Notes: a model not told the origin generated them from the letters alone. A DNA stretch of 45,509 nucleotides from an uncultured bacterium (GCA_949290385.1 CASERY010000024.1:1-45509); one strand, 5' to 3'. Positions 19,528-29,037 are shown, counted from the first letter of the stretch. Numbers and translations are program-made.

Positions 19528-19559
19528 CCGTGCAGGATGGCCTTCCTGCACGGCTTTTT
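19528..19559 (+). terminator. Intrinsic terminator between thi4 and thiE
   Basis: A 10-bp perfect stem, CCGTGCAGGA (19528-19537) and TCCTGCACGG (19544-19553), is followed by CTTTTT. It lies 20 bases before the thiE start, so thiE may receive only read-through transcription from the riboswitch promoter or have its own start. Confidence 0.85.
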
Positions 19560-19578
19560 CATGGAGACGTTTTGAAGA

Positions 19579-20250
19579 ATGATGACCGATATTCCGAGCT
19601 GTTTCAAAAATCGGGAAGAAAGAAGAGAAGCTTTTGAAAAATCAGGGCTTTATCCGGTGGTTTCCTCCGAATTCTGTGCCGGACGCAATCCTTATGAGGT
19701 TCTCTGCAGAATTGCAGAGGGCGGGGCACGGATTGTCCAGATCCGTGAGAAAAATATGGATAAGCGTGCTATTTACGAACTTGCTGTAAAATTCCGCCCG
19801 GTAGCCAATCAGTACGGCGTTCTTGTGATGATTGACGACCATGCCGATGTGGCTCTTGCTGCGCATGCTGACGGTGTTCACTGCGGCCAGACAGACCTTC
19901 CGGTGTCCGAAGTCCGGAAATTTGCTCCTGAGCTTCTTCTCGGCGTTTCAACACACAATCCTGTGGAAATTCGCGAGGCATGTGCTTCAGATGCGGATTA
20001 CCTGAACATCGGTCCGATTTATCCTACTTCTACAAAATCGGTGTCCTATCCTGTTGTGGGAGTGGAACATTTGAAAGAATGGATGAAACAGGCTTCTATT
20101 CCTTTTTCAGTCATGGGCGGAATCAAGGAAAAACAGATCCAGGAACTGCTCAGAATGGGAGTTCGGCATATTGCCATGGTCACTGAAATTACACAGGCAC
20201 CGGATATCGCCACTCATACGGCAGAGCTTGTCCGGAACTGGCTCGTATGA
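19579..20250 (+). CDS. thiE: Thiamine-phosphate synthase ThiE
   Basis: A 223-residue TIM-barrel enzyme joining the thiazole and pyrimidine parts of thiamine. Motifs include VQIREKNM (pyrophosphate-binding), DDHADVALAAHADGVHCGQTDLP, GVSTHN, YLNIGPIYPTSTK and VMGGIKEKQI. The N-terminal 25 residues before YPVVSSEFCAG are an extension relative to minimal ThiE. It follows thi4 in the same direction. I kept the first ATG (19579); the second codon is also ATG. Stop TGA. Confidence 0.92.
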   Translation: MMTDIPSCFKNREERREAFEKSGLYPVVSSEFCAGRNPYEVLCRIAEGGARIVQIREKNMDKRAIYELAVKFRPVANQYGVLVMIDDHADVALAAHADGVHCGQTDLPVSEVRKFAPELLLGVSTHNPVEIREACASDADYLNIGPIYPTSTKSVSYPVVGVEHLKEWMKQASIPFSVMGGIKEKQIQELLRMGVRHIAMVTEITQAPDIATHTAELVRNWLV

Positions 20251-20328
20251 TTTTCTGTTTAAGATTTGTACAGCACAGTGCATTCAAAAACACTTTTTGC
20301 AGTTTGCATATTAATTGTAAATATTAAT

Positions 20329-20357
20329 AAAAAAGCCGTTCTTAAAGAAGAACGGCT
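20329..20357 (-). terminator. Leftward terminator of glnK-amtB
   Basis: A 10-bp stem AGCCGTTCTT (20334-20343) with AAGAACGGCT (20348-20357) has an A-run on its left (20329-20334), which is a U-run for leftward transcription. It lies past the amtB stop. Confidence 0.8.
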
Positions 20358-20362
20358 CTCAG

Positions 20363-20395
20363 GCAGGATTCCTATGAATCCTGCATTATTTTTTT
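20363..20395 (+). terminator. Rightward terminator of thiE
   Basis: A 9-bp stem GCAGGATTC (20363-20371) and GAATCCTGC (20376-20384) is followed by ATTATTTTTTT. It is back to back with the leftward terminator of the converging amtB transcript. Confidence 0.85.
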
Positions 20396-20402
20396 AGAGT
20401 GT

Positions 20403-21755
20403 TTATTCATTTGGGAAAATCTGGAATCCCGAGTATGCGTCATTTCCGTGTTCTGCAATATCAAGACCTTTGAGTTCTTCCTCTTCGGTGACACGCAGTC
20501 CGATTGTTTTCTTCATAATGTAGAACATCTAGAATCCAAGTCCGAAAGCCCACGCGGCATATACAGCGACACCCAGAAGCTGGATCCCAAGCTGATGAAA
20601 TCCGCCGCCATAGAAAAGTCCGGTACTCTTATCGGAAAGTTTCAGCACTGCTTCTGCATTGAAAAGTCCGCAGGCTATGGTCCCCCAGACTCCATTCAGA
20701 CAGTGGACACTGACTGCTCCTACCGGGTCGTCAATGTGAATTTTGTCAAGGGTAAGGACACCCAGAATAACCAGAACACCTCCGATACCACCAATAATCA
20801 ATGCGCCTACTGGTGTAATTGTATTACATGGAGCGGTTACTGCAACAAGTCCTGCCAGGCAACCGTTCAGCGTCATGGAAAGATCTGGCTTTCCCATGAT
20901 AATACAGGCTGTAATCATGGCACAGACTGTACCGGCAACAGCGCCCATATTGGTAATCATGGCAATTCGTCCGATATCCCCGACTCCGGATGTAGTAGAC
21001 CCGGGGTTGAATCCGAACCATCCTATCCAGAGAATCAGAACACCCAGCGTGGCTATGACGAGGTTATGACCAGGAATGGAATTGGCTTTTCCGTCTTCCA
21101 TATATTTGCCGATACGGGGTCCCAGCACAATAGCTCCTGCCAGAGCAAGCCATCCACCGACGGAGTGAACAACAGTAGATCCCGCAAAATCACAGAATCC
21201 CAGATTTCCCAGCCATCCTGCTGCATCGGGATTGAAGAGACCGCCCCAGGCCCATTTACCAGAAATCGGGTAAATGATTGCACTTACAATAATGGAATAG
21301 ATCAGATAGGAAGAAAAGCGAATGCGTTCAGCAACTGCGCCGGAAACAATGGTGGCGGATGTCGCGCAGAACATGGTCTGGAAAAACATAAATGTCCAGT
21401 TCCAGTTGGATGCATCTTCAAATACTTTCATGAAAAAACCGTCTGTTCCAATCAGACCCCAGGCAGATTTACCAAACATGAAGGCAGATCCTACAAGGAA
21501 AAAGGCAATGCTTCCTACTGCAAAGTCCATAACATTTTTCATCATGATATTGGCTGCATTTTTTGCACGTGTAAAGCCTGTTTCAACCATGGCAAATCCA
21601 GTCTGCATGAAGAAGACCAGAATTCCAGCCACCAGAGTCCAGACAATATTCAGGTTCTGTTGAACAGCCTCTGCAGATGCGGAGTCTTGTGCAAAAGCAC
21701 TGGCTGAACTCAGAAAAGCAATGGCAAAAACGATATAAAAAACTTTAGAAATCAT
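20403..21755 (-). CDS. amtB: Ammonium transporter AmtB, with one in-frame TAG
   Basis: A 450-residue ammonium channel when TAG is read through. A signal peptide (to about residue 23, SSASAFAQ) precedes eleven helices. Motifs [40 protein letters not shown] (first pore His) and [10 protein letters not shown] (second pore His) are visible. Codon 409 (20529-20531) is TAG, in the last helix. It is followed by [18 protein letters not shown], the conserved cytoplasmic tail that contacts GlnK, ending at FPNE. Stopping at TAG would remove the tail. The ATG at 21755 has GGAG ten bases upstream and lies 25 bases after the glnK stop. Stop TAA. Confidence 0.93.
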
Positions 21756-21779
21756 CTTGATCTTACTCCGTTTCAAAAA

Positions 21780-22121
21780 TTACCCAATGGCTTCCGGACC
21801 GCGTTCACCCGTCCGGATGCGTACGCATTCTTCCATGGGAAGAACAAAAATTTTACCGTCACCGATATGTCCTGTTCTGGCGCCTTCGCAGATTGCTTCA
21901 ATGGTCTGTTCTACAAAATGATCGTTTACCCCGATGGCAAGCCGCATTTTCTTATTCAGATTGACCTCTTTTAAGACACCCCGGTACTGTTCCACGTAAC
22001 CTTTCTGCTGTCCGCATCCCAGAGCCGTTGTTACGGAGAGTTTAAAGATTTCTCTTTTGAACAGGGCCTGCTTTACAGCGTTGAGCCGTTCGGGTTTGAT
22101 GTAGGCGATAATTAATTTCAT
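21780..22121 (-). CDS. glnK: PII nitrogen regulatory protein GlnK
   Basis: A 113-residue PII signal protein that binds 2-oxoglutarate and ATP/ADP and gates AmtB. It starts MKLIIAYIKPERLNAVK and has the C-terminal signature GHIGDGKIFVLPMEE. The T-loop reads QKGYVEQYRGVLKEV. At the position of Tyr51 of E. coli GlnB/GlnK (RGAEY) there is Lys, so uridylylation at that Tyr is not possible. AGGAG lies six bases before the ATG. A sigma-54 promoter lies about 50 bases upstream, and amtB follows directly. Stop TAA. Confidence 0.92.
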   Translation of the reverse strand: MKLIIAYIKPERLNAVKQALFKREIFKLSVTTALGCGQQKGYVEQYRGVLKEVNLNKKMRLAIGVNDHFVEQTIEAICEGARTGHIGDGKIFVLPMEECVRIRTGERGPEAIG

Positions 22122-22170
22122 AAATCACTCCTGTCGTTGATTGAATAATGAAATATTCTGCCAGCCTTAA

Positions 22171-22186
22171 AGCAAATGCCGTGCCA
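22171..22186 (-). promoter_or_regulatory. Sigma-54 promoter of glnK-amtB
   Basis: On the minus strand the sequence reads TGGCACGGCATTTGCT, matching TGGCAC-N5-TTGC with the invariant -24 GG and -12 GC. Transcription would start near 22160, about 40 bases before the glnK ATG. This implies RpoN and an NtrC-type activator; no clear activator site was found in the AT-rich DNA upstream. Confidence 0.88.
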
Positions 22187-22654
22187 AGAGAGTAAACAGG
22201 GTTGTTCTACACTCAAACTATATTCTCTCCGGGGTGAAATCTTACAAGGTCAGGTAAAAAGATGAAAAGAAAACCGTCTTATTATTTCATAAAATGTAAA
22301 ATAAGGTGTTATTTCAAAAAATGAAAAACGGATGTATTGAAGAAAGTGTTGTTCAAATACTGCTACAGAGTTTTGTATTTTGAATGGATTTTTGATGAAG
22401 CAAAAACGATTGAAATTTTTTACGGACTGGATCATAGGAATGGAAAGAATGTTTTTTTATTTTATATTTTATATTTTATATTGAAAATCAGAAGAATAAA
22501 GAATTTTTTGAAAGAAAATAAAACGCTGGATTTTCTGGAAGTGAAATCAAAGGAAAATCCATTTTAAATAAAGCGTGATAGTATGAGAAAGAAGCGAGGA
22601 AAGCAAATTGAAAGAAAAATACTATGAAAAGAAGAGAATCAATGAAAATAAAAA
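22187..22654. other. AT-rich upstream region of glnK without a gene
   Basis: No gene is supported. Short frames on both strands (for example 22337-22567) consist of AT-biased codons without motifs. The region probably hosts enhancer sites for the sigma-54 promoter, but I cannot point to one. Confidence 0.45.
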
Positions 22655-22682
22655 ACACTGGATATATTTTTACATCCAGTGT
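22655..22682 (-). terminator. Terminator of the exported coiled-coil protein gene
   Basis: A 9-bp stem ACACTGGAT (22655-22663) with ATCCAGTGT (22674-22682). Read leftward it is followed by TTTTTTATTTT. It lies about 95 bases past the stop at 22778, supporting the longer frame that includes two TAG codons. Confidence 0.8.
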
Positions 22683-22777
22683 ATAAATGTTGCGGAGTTG
22701 TTCCACGGAACCTGAAATGGTTGTCTGAGGAACAGGATTAGCAGAGTCAAAAACAGAATTAACTGTTTTTTCTCTTT

Positions 22778-23737
22778 TTATTCAGCAAGTTCTGCCTGCA
22801 GTTCCTGTCTGCGGTTTAGAAGAGTTTCTTTCAACTGCAGATCTTCTTCGGATGCTTTTTCCCCAAGAAGTTCAATCTTAGCAATTTTCAGGTCAATCTG
22901 ATCCAGTTCAATCGCGAGGAAGGTCTATGGAGCAAGATGATTGGTTTTGTCCAGTTCCTTAAGATTGGCATAGTTCTCTTCAAGTTCGGCGAGTTTCTAA
23001 TCATAGAGACTTGTCAGAGTCTGCAGAATAGCATCTCCACTTGCTTCAGATTCTGCAGCAAGCATCATCAGACTTTCTTTCAGCTGAAGAATTTCTCCAG
23101 CCTTATCCTGAATGCCTCCGACTGTTTCACTGACCTGGGTTTTAATGGAGCGCAGTTTACCCAGTGTTTCTTCCTGAAGTTCAATCGATTCATTAAAGAT
23201 GGAATCCTGCTGTGCTTTAAGAACGTCGATATATTGGGATGTTAAATCGGCAAAGGTATTTTTGAGTGTGAGGGATTCTGCTGTCTGATCCTTGGCGGTT
23301 TGCAGAGACAGACGATAGGCATTGACTGCCGTCTGAACTTTTTCCAGAGATTCTTTTGCAGATTTTCTGGCCTTTTCAACAGAAGAGGATCCATTTACAT
23401 TTTCCTGGATCTTCTGAATTTCATCCAGAATCAAAATGATTTTCTCATCGGTTCCCCCTTCTGTGAGGGTTTTTCGAATGTCTTGGATTTTTGCATGTTT
23501 GTCCCGGAGACTCTTGTCCAGAGTATTGAGTTTTTCTGAAAGTTCATTTTCGAGTTCTTCTTTTTCTTCCTGAAGTTTACCCAGCTCGGAGGATTCATTG
23601 TCCGTCGAAATGGAAATGCCAATGGATTTTGAAATGGGAATATGAATTTTCCGTTGGCTGGAAGATTCATTGTCTTCAGCCTGCACAGAAACCAGAACGG
23701 CGGAAAGAAGAGCCGCAGTTAAAAGACTTTTTTTCAT
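22778..23737 (-). CDS. Exported coiled-coil protein of unknown function, with two in-frame TAGs
   Basis: A 319-residue protein when TAG is read through. A signal peptide (MKKSLLTAALLSAVLVSVQA) is followed by a polar linker and long heptad-like stretches rich in Glu, Lys, Leu and Gln. Codons 247 (22997-22999) and 271 (22925-22927) are TAG, after TSLYD and NHLAP. The frame continues in the same coiled-coil style: KLAELEENYANLKEL and then LDQIDLKIAKIELLGEKA, ending QELQAELAE. Gln would fit both sites. I do not recognise the family. AAAGGA lies before the ATG at 23737; an upstream ATG at 23773 would spoil the signal peptide. A terminator follows. Stop TAA. Confidence 0.82.
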
Positions 23738-23989
23738 GGCAGATTCCTTTCTTTTATTTTCTCTATAATACAATATACTGATTCCATTTGATTTTGCAAC
23801 CCCCTTTTTTGCTTCAGAGACGTACTGGTTTATTGATATTCAGATGGTTGTGTTTTTTAGACTTTTCAAATTCAATACAAAATACGCATGTATGCGGATC
23901 CTGGAATCCACAAAATTGAAGTGCAAAAACCACCGGGAAGTGATTTTATAGGGGGAAAAAAGATGGTGGCTGGTTTCCGGCATGCTTGG

Positions 23990-24742
23990 TTATGTCTGCT
24001 GAAAGGTAAGAAGCAAAAGTGCTGCAAGGTTGAAAAGATTGAAGAGCATATGTATGGCAATGGGGGCAAGAAGGCTTCTGTTATGAATGTAAGAAAGTTG
24101 AAGCATGAATGCGAGACAGAACAGGGACGGTGCCGAAAACCAGTTCATGTGAATAGCCGAAAATATCGCGGATGTAATGACAGCGCTTGTCATAACATTT
24201 GTAACAAGAGCCAGTCTATTGAAAAGAATATGTCTGAAAATGAGTTCCTCGCTCAAGGGCGCAAGAAGAATGGCTGAAATTGCGATCAACAGTTTGTCTG
24301 TCAGTGTCGACTGCTGGAAGATCAGGATGAGATCCTGCGGGGGCAGCTCAATGCCCAGATATCTGCTGATTTGATCTACCAGGTTGGACAGGACAAGTGT
24401 AAGGACAAAAGTGAAAAGAAAAACAAGAACTGTATTTTTCCAGGAAAATGGAAATTCCGTATGAAGCATCAGTTTTTCTTTGAACTCTTTCCAGCGACTG
24501 CCATGATCGGCAGTATTGCTGGCTGCTGCTGACGTAAGAATTATCAGGGAGACCACGGGAAAGCTGAAAAGAACCATGGCCAGGCGAAATCCTGCAGATG
24601 GATGCAGAATGGTAAAAAATATATTCAAAAAGAAGGGGAAGAAAAAAATGAAAAAGAGAGAAAGCAAAACAGCCGGAAGAAATGTTTTCCGGATGTAAGG
24701 AATTATTTCCTGCGGAATCTGGTAATGATAGGGGGAAAGCAT
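23990..24742 (-). CDS. CPBP family intramembrane metalloprotease
   Basis: A 250-residue polytopic membrane protein. The CPBP (CAAX protease/bacteriocin-processing) motifs are visible: PLSEELIFRHILFNRL (EExxxR-like Glu pair), FSAIHMNWF (His) and LAPIAIHMLFNL (HxxxN). There are about seven hydrophobic segments. Such proteases are linked to prenyl-protein-like processing or bacteriocin self-immunity; the substrate is unknown. It lies upstream of the coiled-coil gene on the same strand with a 252-base gap, so cotranscription is uncertain. No in-frame TAG. Stop TAA. Confidence 0.85.
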   Translation of the reverse strand: MLSPYHYQIPQEIIPYIRKTFLPAVLLSLFFIFFFPFFLNIFFTILHPSAGFRLAMVLFSFPVVSLIILTSAAASNTADHGSRWKEFKEKLMLHTEFPFSWKNTVLVFLFTFVLTLVLSNLVDQISRYLGIELPPQDLILIFQQSTLTDKLLIAISAILLAPLSEELIFRHILFNRLALVTNVMTSAVITSAIFSAIHMNWFSAPSLFCLAFMLQLSYIHNRSLLAPIAIHMLFNLFNLAALLLLTFQQT

Positions 24743-24874
24743 TGACGGGGACCTTTTTTTACAGCTGGAATTAAAAAAATTTTTCTAAATCAGTTTTGGT
24801 TTTCTGATTTTCGATATATTATACATCAGCAATTGTCTTTTTGCATGACTGTCAGAAGTTTTTTCAGGAACTTT

Positions 24875-24906
24875 TTGAATCTGCTTCTGTCTATATATAC
24901 TATAAT
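24875..24906 (+). promoter_or_regulatory. Possible sigma-70 promoter of the moxR operon
   Basis: TTGAAT (24875-24880) and TATAAT (24901-24906) lie 44 bases before the moxR start. The spacer is 20 bases to TATAAT or 15 to an overlapping TATACT, so the pairing is not ideal. Confidence 0.4.
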
Positions 24907-24950
24907 CGGTAAAGAATGACACAATTCATGAATATCGGGAGGCTTGTTTT

Positions 24951-25973
24951 ATGAAACAGGAAGAATTGCAGGAAATTCAGTAGGGCATATCAGAAGCATC
25001 CGCTTTTATCCGGCCACTGAAAGCTGAGATCGGAAGATTCCTTTCCGGTCAGGAAATTCTTGTAGAGCGTCTTATCCTTGCTCTGATTTCCGATGGCCAC
25101 GTTCTTCTGGAAGGTGTACCGGGGCTTGCCAAGACCCTTCTGGTTAAAACCCTGGCTCAGACTCTTGACGGGTCTTTTTCAAGAATTCAGTTTACACCGG
25201 ATCTTCTGCCTGCAGATGTGATAGGAACAACCATTTACAACCCGCAGGAACACTCTTTCAGTGTCAAACGCGGTCCTGTATTTGCAAATCTCGTTCTCGC
25301 GGATGAAATCAATCGTGCCCCTGCAAAAGTGCAGAGTGCCTTGCTCGAATGCATGCAGGAGCGGCAGGTGACGATTGCCGGTGAGACCCAGAAAATGCCG
25401 GCTCCATTCCTGGTGCTGGCAACTCAGAATCCCATTGAACAAGAAGGCACCTATCCGCTTCCTGAGGCGCAGGTTGATCGTTTCATGTTTAAACTGCTGG
25501 TGAGTTATCCTGCTCGCGAGGCAGAGCGTACCGTAATTGACCGCATGGCGCATCCGGAACTTGAACTGAAAGCTCTGCCGGTTGCCAAACTTTCCGATAT
25601 TATGGAAGCGCGCAAATGGGTGGACAAAGTGTACATGGATGAAAAGATTGTAGACTATATTCTGGATATTGTGATTGCAACAAGACCCGGCCATCTGTCT
25701 GAGCTGTCTGCCCGCCAGAGCGGGGCAGGTCTGGAAAGTCTTGCAGACCTGATCCAGGTGGGAGCTTCTCCCCGTGCATGTATTGCACTTGCGCTGGCGG
25801 CAAAGGGGCAGGCATTCCTGGAAGGCCGTGCGTATGTAACGCCTCAGGATGTTAAATCTCTGGTTCCGGATGTCCTGCGTCACCGAATTATGCTCTCTTT
25901 TGAGGCTGAGGCTGAAGGCTTGACTCCTGATACTGTAATCGATCGCATCCTGAAAGAACTGAGAACACCCTGA
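24951..25973 (+). CDS. MoxR-family AAA ATPase, with an in-frame TAG at codon 11
   Basis: A 340-residue MoxR chaperone-type ATPase, first gene of a Bat-like operon. Codon 11 (24981-24983) is TAG, after MKQEELQEIQ. The frame then continues with FLSGQEILVERLILAL, Walker A GVPGLAKT, the typical TPDLLPADVIGT and Walker B LVLADEINRAP. No start codon with a ribosome site lies between TAG and Walker A, whereas GGGAGG lies nine bases before ATG 24951. Reading through TAG is therefore needed for translation from the evident start. MoxR proteins help fold or metallate vWA partners such as those encoded downstream. Stop TGA. Confidence 0.92.
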
Positions 25974-26004
25974 GAAACTTGCGGGAGATCGGAGAAAAAT
26001 CACT

Positions 26005-26889
26005 ATGGAAACGCGTGAACTGATCTCAAAAGTCCGGAAAATTGAAATCAAGACCAGACGTCTCGTGGATGAAATCACAGGTGGAGCCTATCACAGTGTG
26101 TTCAAGGGGCGGGGAATTGAATTCAGTGAAGTCCGTGAATATATCCCCGGTGATGACGTCCGGGATATTGACTGGAATGTTACAGCCCGTTCCGGTGCTG
26201 TGCATATCAAGAAATATACAGAGGAGCGGGAACTCACTGTGATTCTTGCTGTGGATGTATCCGCCTCCAGTCTTTTCGGGACAGATCCCCGGGAAAACAA
26301 GCGGGAGAAAATGGCCGAGTGCGCCGCACTTCTTGCATTCAGTGCCATCCGCAATAATGACAAAGTAGGGCTTTTGCTTTTTTCCGATCGGACGGAATTG
26401 TATCTTCCGCCGCGCTCCGGCCGCGGCCATGCACTGCGCTTGATTCGTGAAATGGTTGCCTGCGAACCGAAAGGGAAGGGCACAGATTTGAATGCAGCGC
26501 TGCATTATCTTGCGATGGTTCAGAAAAAGCGTTCTGTGATTTTTCTGATCAGCGATTTTCTGGAATGTGGAGATTTTGAAAAAAATCTGAAGTATTTAAG
26601 CCGCCGTCACGATACTGCCGCCTTCCGGGTTCAGGATCCGCTGGAATACGAAATACCCTGTTTCCCCGGGACGGTGCTCACGGACTTGGAAACTGGAGAA
26701 AAAATATCCTTTCACGGGTCGAGAGCTGCTGTGCGGCTTTACAGCGATGCCTCAGGAAGCATCCGGAAGTCATCAGAGGATTTGTTTAAACGGTCCAAGG
26801 TGGATATGATTGATTTTGTCTGCGGGGAAGATCCTGTGAAACCTATGATGAAATTCTTCCGGACTCGTCAAATGCGGAAGTCCAACTGA
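26005..26889 (+). CDS. DUF58 protein (vWA-like, Bat operon)
   Basis: A 294-residue DUF58 protein. The diagnostic motif GRGIEFSEVREYIPGDDVRDIDWN is present (EFSEVREYIPGDDVRDID), followed by a vWA-like fold with AVDVSASSLFG and ALHYLAMVQKKRSVIFLISDF. It is the second gene of the moxR-DUF58-membrane protein-vWA cluster, 31 bases after moxR. The function in this organism is not known; in other bacteria the set is tied to stress tolerance or envelope integrity. No in-frame TAG. Stop TGA. Confidence 0.9.
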   Translation: METRELISKVRKIEIKTRRLVDEITGGAYHSVFKGRGIEFSEVREYIPGDDVRDIDWNVTARSGAVHIKKYTEERELTVILAVDVSASSLFGTDPRENKREKMAECAALLAFSAIRNNDKVGLLLFSDRTELYLPPRSGRGHALRLIREMVACEPKGKGTDLNAALHYLAMVQKKRSVIFLISDFLECGDFEKNLKYLSRRHDTAAFRVQDPLEYEIPCFPGTVLTDLETGEKISFHGSRAAVRLYSDASGSIRKSSEDLFKRSKVDMIDFVCGEDPVKPMMKFFRTRQMRKSN

Positions 26890-26918
26890 CAGACGGGAAG
26901 AAAGTGAGCTTTGAAGCT

Positions 26919-28007
26919 ATGAATGATTCTAATCAAATATCTTTACCGGCACGGCTGACTCAGATTGTTTTGGGATAGGCTCTTGCTGTCCTGATTGTGG
27001 TGGCTGTGGCAGTCTGTATATTTGCTGTGAAATATTATCTGGTATCCAGAGCGGACCTTCAGCCTGGTGAGTTCAGTGAAGTCATCCTGACTCCTTCTGA
27101 AGGGGCGAATATCGGAGAAATTATTACAGCAAGAGCTTCCATTGAAGCCCCGTGGAACTGGCGTCCCGGGATGAACGTCCAAGTACAGCTGAACGGGCAG
27201 AACGGCATTCAGCTGCATCAGGATGCTCATGTAGTCCGGAATCGGATTCTGTGGGGAAAATATCGGTGGACTGTCGAAGCAGAATTCCAGGCATTGCAGT
27301 ATAAGACTTTTGAAGGAATCACGTTGGAAGTCGATTTTTCCAATGGTTCAGAAAATCGTTCATTTGTTTTGAACGTGCCGCCCATTCGGGTTGAGGAAAC
27401 AGAGGAAGAGCAGAGTGAAGAGCCTGCTTCCTCATTAGAGCCTGAATATGCTTTAGCGGTTCCCCTGGTGCGGGAAGATAACTTCTGGGGAAGAATTTTT
27501 GCCGCTGTGCTGGGACTGCTTGTGATTGGTCTTGTGCTTTTTTCTGTAAGGGATTTGCTTTTTGGCGGAAGAAAAAAGAAAACAGAAAAGCCGTACTGGA
27601 TGTTGTCTATTGAAAAAATTGAACAGCTGAAGACCAGAACTGCGGCGCATGAGCTTTCTCTGGAACGGGCCGTTGCCAGACTGACGGATATTGTACGTCA
27701 GTATCTGGAGCAACGTTTTTTGCTGCCGGCAGCTCATCTGACAACGGAAGAATTCATGAAGAATTTGGAAGCAGATGGAAAATCGCCTTTGCGGGAACAG
27801 GACCGCAAATTCCTGAAATCCTTCCTGAATGCAGCTGATTATGTAAAATTTGCTGGAGTTTCTGCAGAGGCCTCCATGTTTCAGAATGCGGCTGATAAGG
27901 CAGAGCAATTGATCCGGGAATCCTCTGAAGGCACTGCTTTCAATGAAAATGAAGGGCAGGAGAATGCCGTAAGAAATGGTGGAGGAGGAATGAAAAATGG
28001 AATTTGA
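26919..28007 (+). CDS. Bat-operon membrane protein (DUF4381-like C terminus), with one in-frame TAG
   Basis: A 362-residue membrane protein when TAG is read through. Codon 20 (26976-26978) is TAG, right at the start of the first helix: ARLTQIVLG then ALAVLIVVAVAVCIF. An extracytoplasmic domain follows, then a second helix (about 190-210, IFAAVLGLLVIGLVLF). The C-terminal region (IVRQYLEQRFLLPAAHLTTEEFMKNL ... FLNAADYVKFA) matches the pattern common in proteins encoded between DUF58 and BatA. ATG 26919 lies 30 bases after the DUF58 stop; a GTG at 26904 in frame is an alternative. The last bases overlap the vWA gene start. Stop TGA. Confidence 0.82.
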
Positions 28008-29037
28008 ATACCCTTGGCTTCTGCTTTTAATTTTTCTGGTGGCGGCTGCTGCCTGGGCGGCATGGATGATGGTGTCTCCATCCATAAAAGTCTCTTCAAC
28101 AGAGGCTTTTGTTCGGGTACGGAAACACCTTCGGGAGTCTTTTGACTGGAAAAAATGTCTGACACTTTTGTGTTTCTTTCTGGCAGGATGTGCCATTGTA
28201 GTGGTGCTGGCCGGACCGAGAGAAGGATCCGAACGGGTCAGAATAAAAAGTGACGGTATAGATATTATCCTGGTGCTGGATCTTTCCGGAAGTATGAATG
28301 CACTGGATGTTCCGAGTGATGTGCGCAGTGTTTCAGAACTGTCTTCCATGCTGAAAAACGGAGAGCTCAAGAACCGACTTGAAACAGCCAAAGATGAAAT
28401 CAGCCGTTTTGTGGAAGCCCGTCCGAATGACCGCATTGGATTGATTGTTTTTGCGGATCTGCCGTATTCCGTGTGTCCGCCGACGCTGGACCACAGTTTC
28501 CTTCTGGCCAATTTGAAACGCTGGGAAGCAGGGGCCATTGGTGACGGAACAGGCATAGCCTCTCCTCTTGCCAGTGCTGTAAACAGGCTGCGCAGCTCGG
28601 ATGCAAAAAGTAGAATTGTGGTACTTTTTACCGATGGTGCAGACAATGTGGCTGCCAAAGTGTCCCCACGAGATGCGTCCAGGATTGCAGATCAGTTCGG
28701 CATCCGGATCTATACAGTTGGAATTGGCGGAAACAATGCGGTATGGCCTCAGACGAATATGTTCGGACAGACAGGTTTTGTTCCGTATCCCTCCGAATAC
28801 GATGAGGGGTTGCTGAAAGATATTGCCGCTTTTTCCGGAGGCCGTTATTATCATGCTCAGGATGCGGACAGCATGGCTCAAGCAATGGATGACATCAATC
28901 AGCTGGAACGTACCAGCATGGAACAGATGGTGTCGATCAACTGGAAAGAATTATATCCTGTTTTCTGCTATATTGCCATTGGATTCCTTCTCGCAGGCTG
29001 GCTTCTTCAGGAAAGGATCTTTTTGCGTATCCCTTGA
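27997..29037 (+). CDS. batA: von Willebrand factor A domain membrane protein (BatA-like)
   Basis: A 346-residue BatA-type protein. Two N-terminal helices (residues about 5-25 and 50-65) precede a vWA domain. The MIDAS motif is IILVLDLSGSMNALD, and later GDGTGIASPLASAVNRL (Thr) and VVLFTDGADN complete it. A C-terminal helix (VFCYIAIGFLLAGWLL) follows. The order moxR-DUF58-membrane protein-BatA is typical, but a second vWA gene (batB) does not follow. It overlaps the preceding gene by 11 bases. Stop TGA. Confidence 0.9.
   Translation: MEFEYPWLLLLIFLVAAAAWAAWMMVSPSIKVSSTEAFVRVRKHLRESFDWKKCLTLLCFFLAGCAIVVVLAGPREGSERVRIKSDGIDIILVLDLSGSMNALDVPSDVRSVSELSSMLKNGELKNRLETAKDEISRFVEARPNDRIGLIVFADLPYSVCPPTLDHSFLLANLKRWEAGAIGDGTGIASPLASAVNRLRSSDAKSRIVVLFTDGADNVAAKVSPRDASRIADQFGIRIYTVGIGGNNAVWPQTNMFGQTGFVPYPSEYDEGLLKDIAAFSGGRYYHAQDADSMAQAMDDINQLERTSMEQMVSINWKELYPVFCYIAIGFLLAGWLLQERIFLRIP

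Noticed and set aside
20448..21707. Long plus-strand open frame of 419 codons opposite amtB
   Set aside because: It is antisense to a clear amtB gene; its Cys/Asn/Gly-rich translation has no homology.
22488..22706. Short leftward frame of 72 codons with hydrophobic residues
   Set aside because: It overlaps the terminator hairpin of the coiled-coil gene and reflects T-rich DNA.
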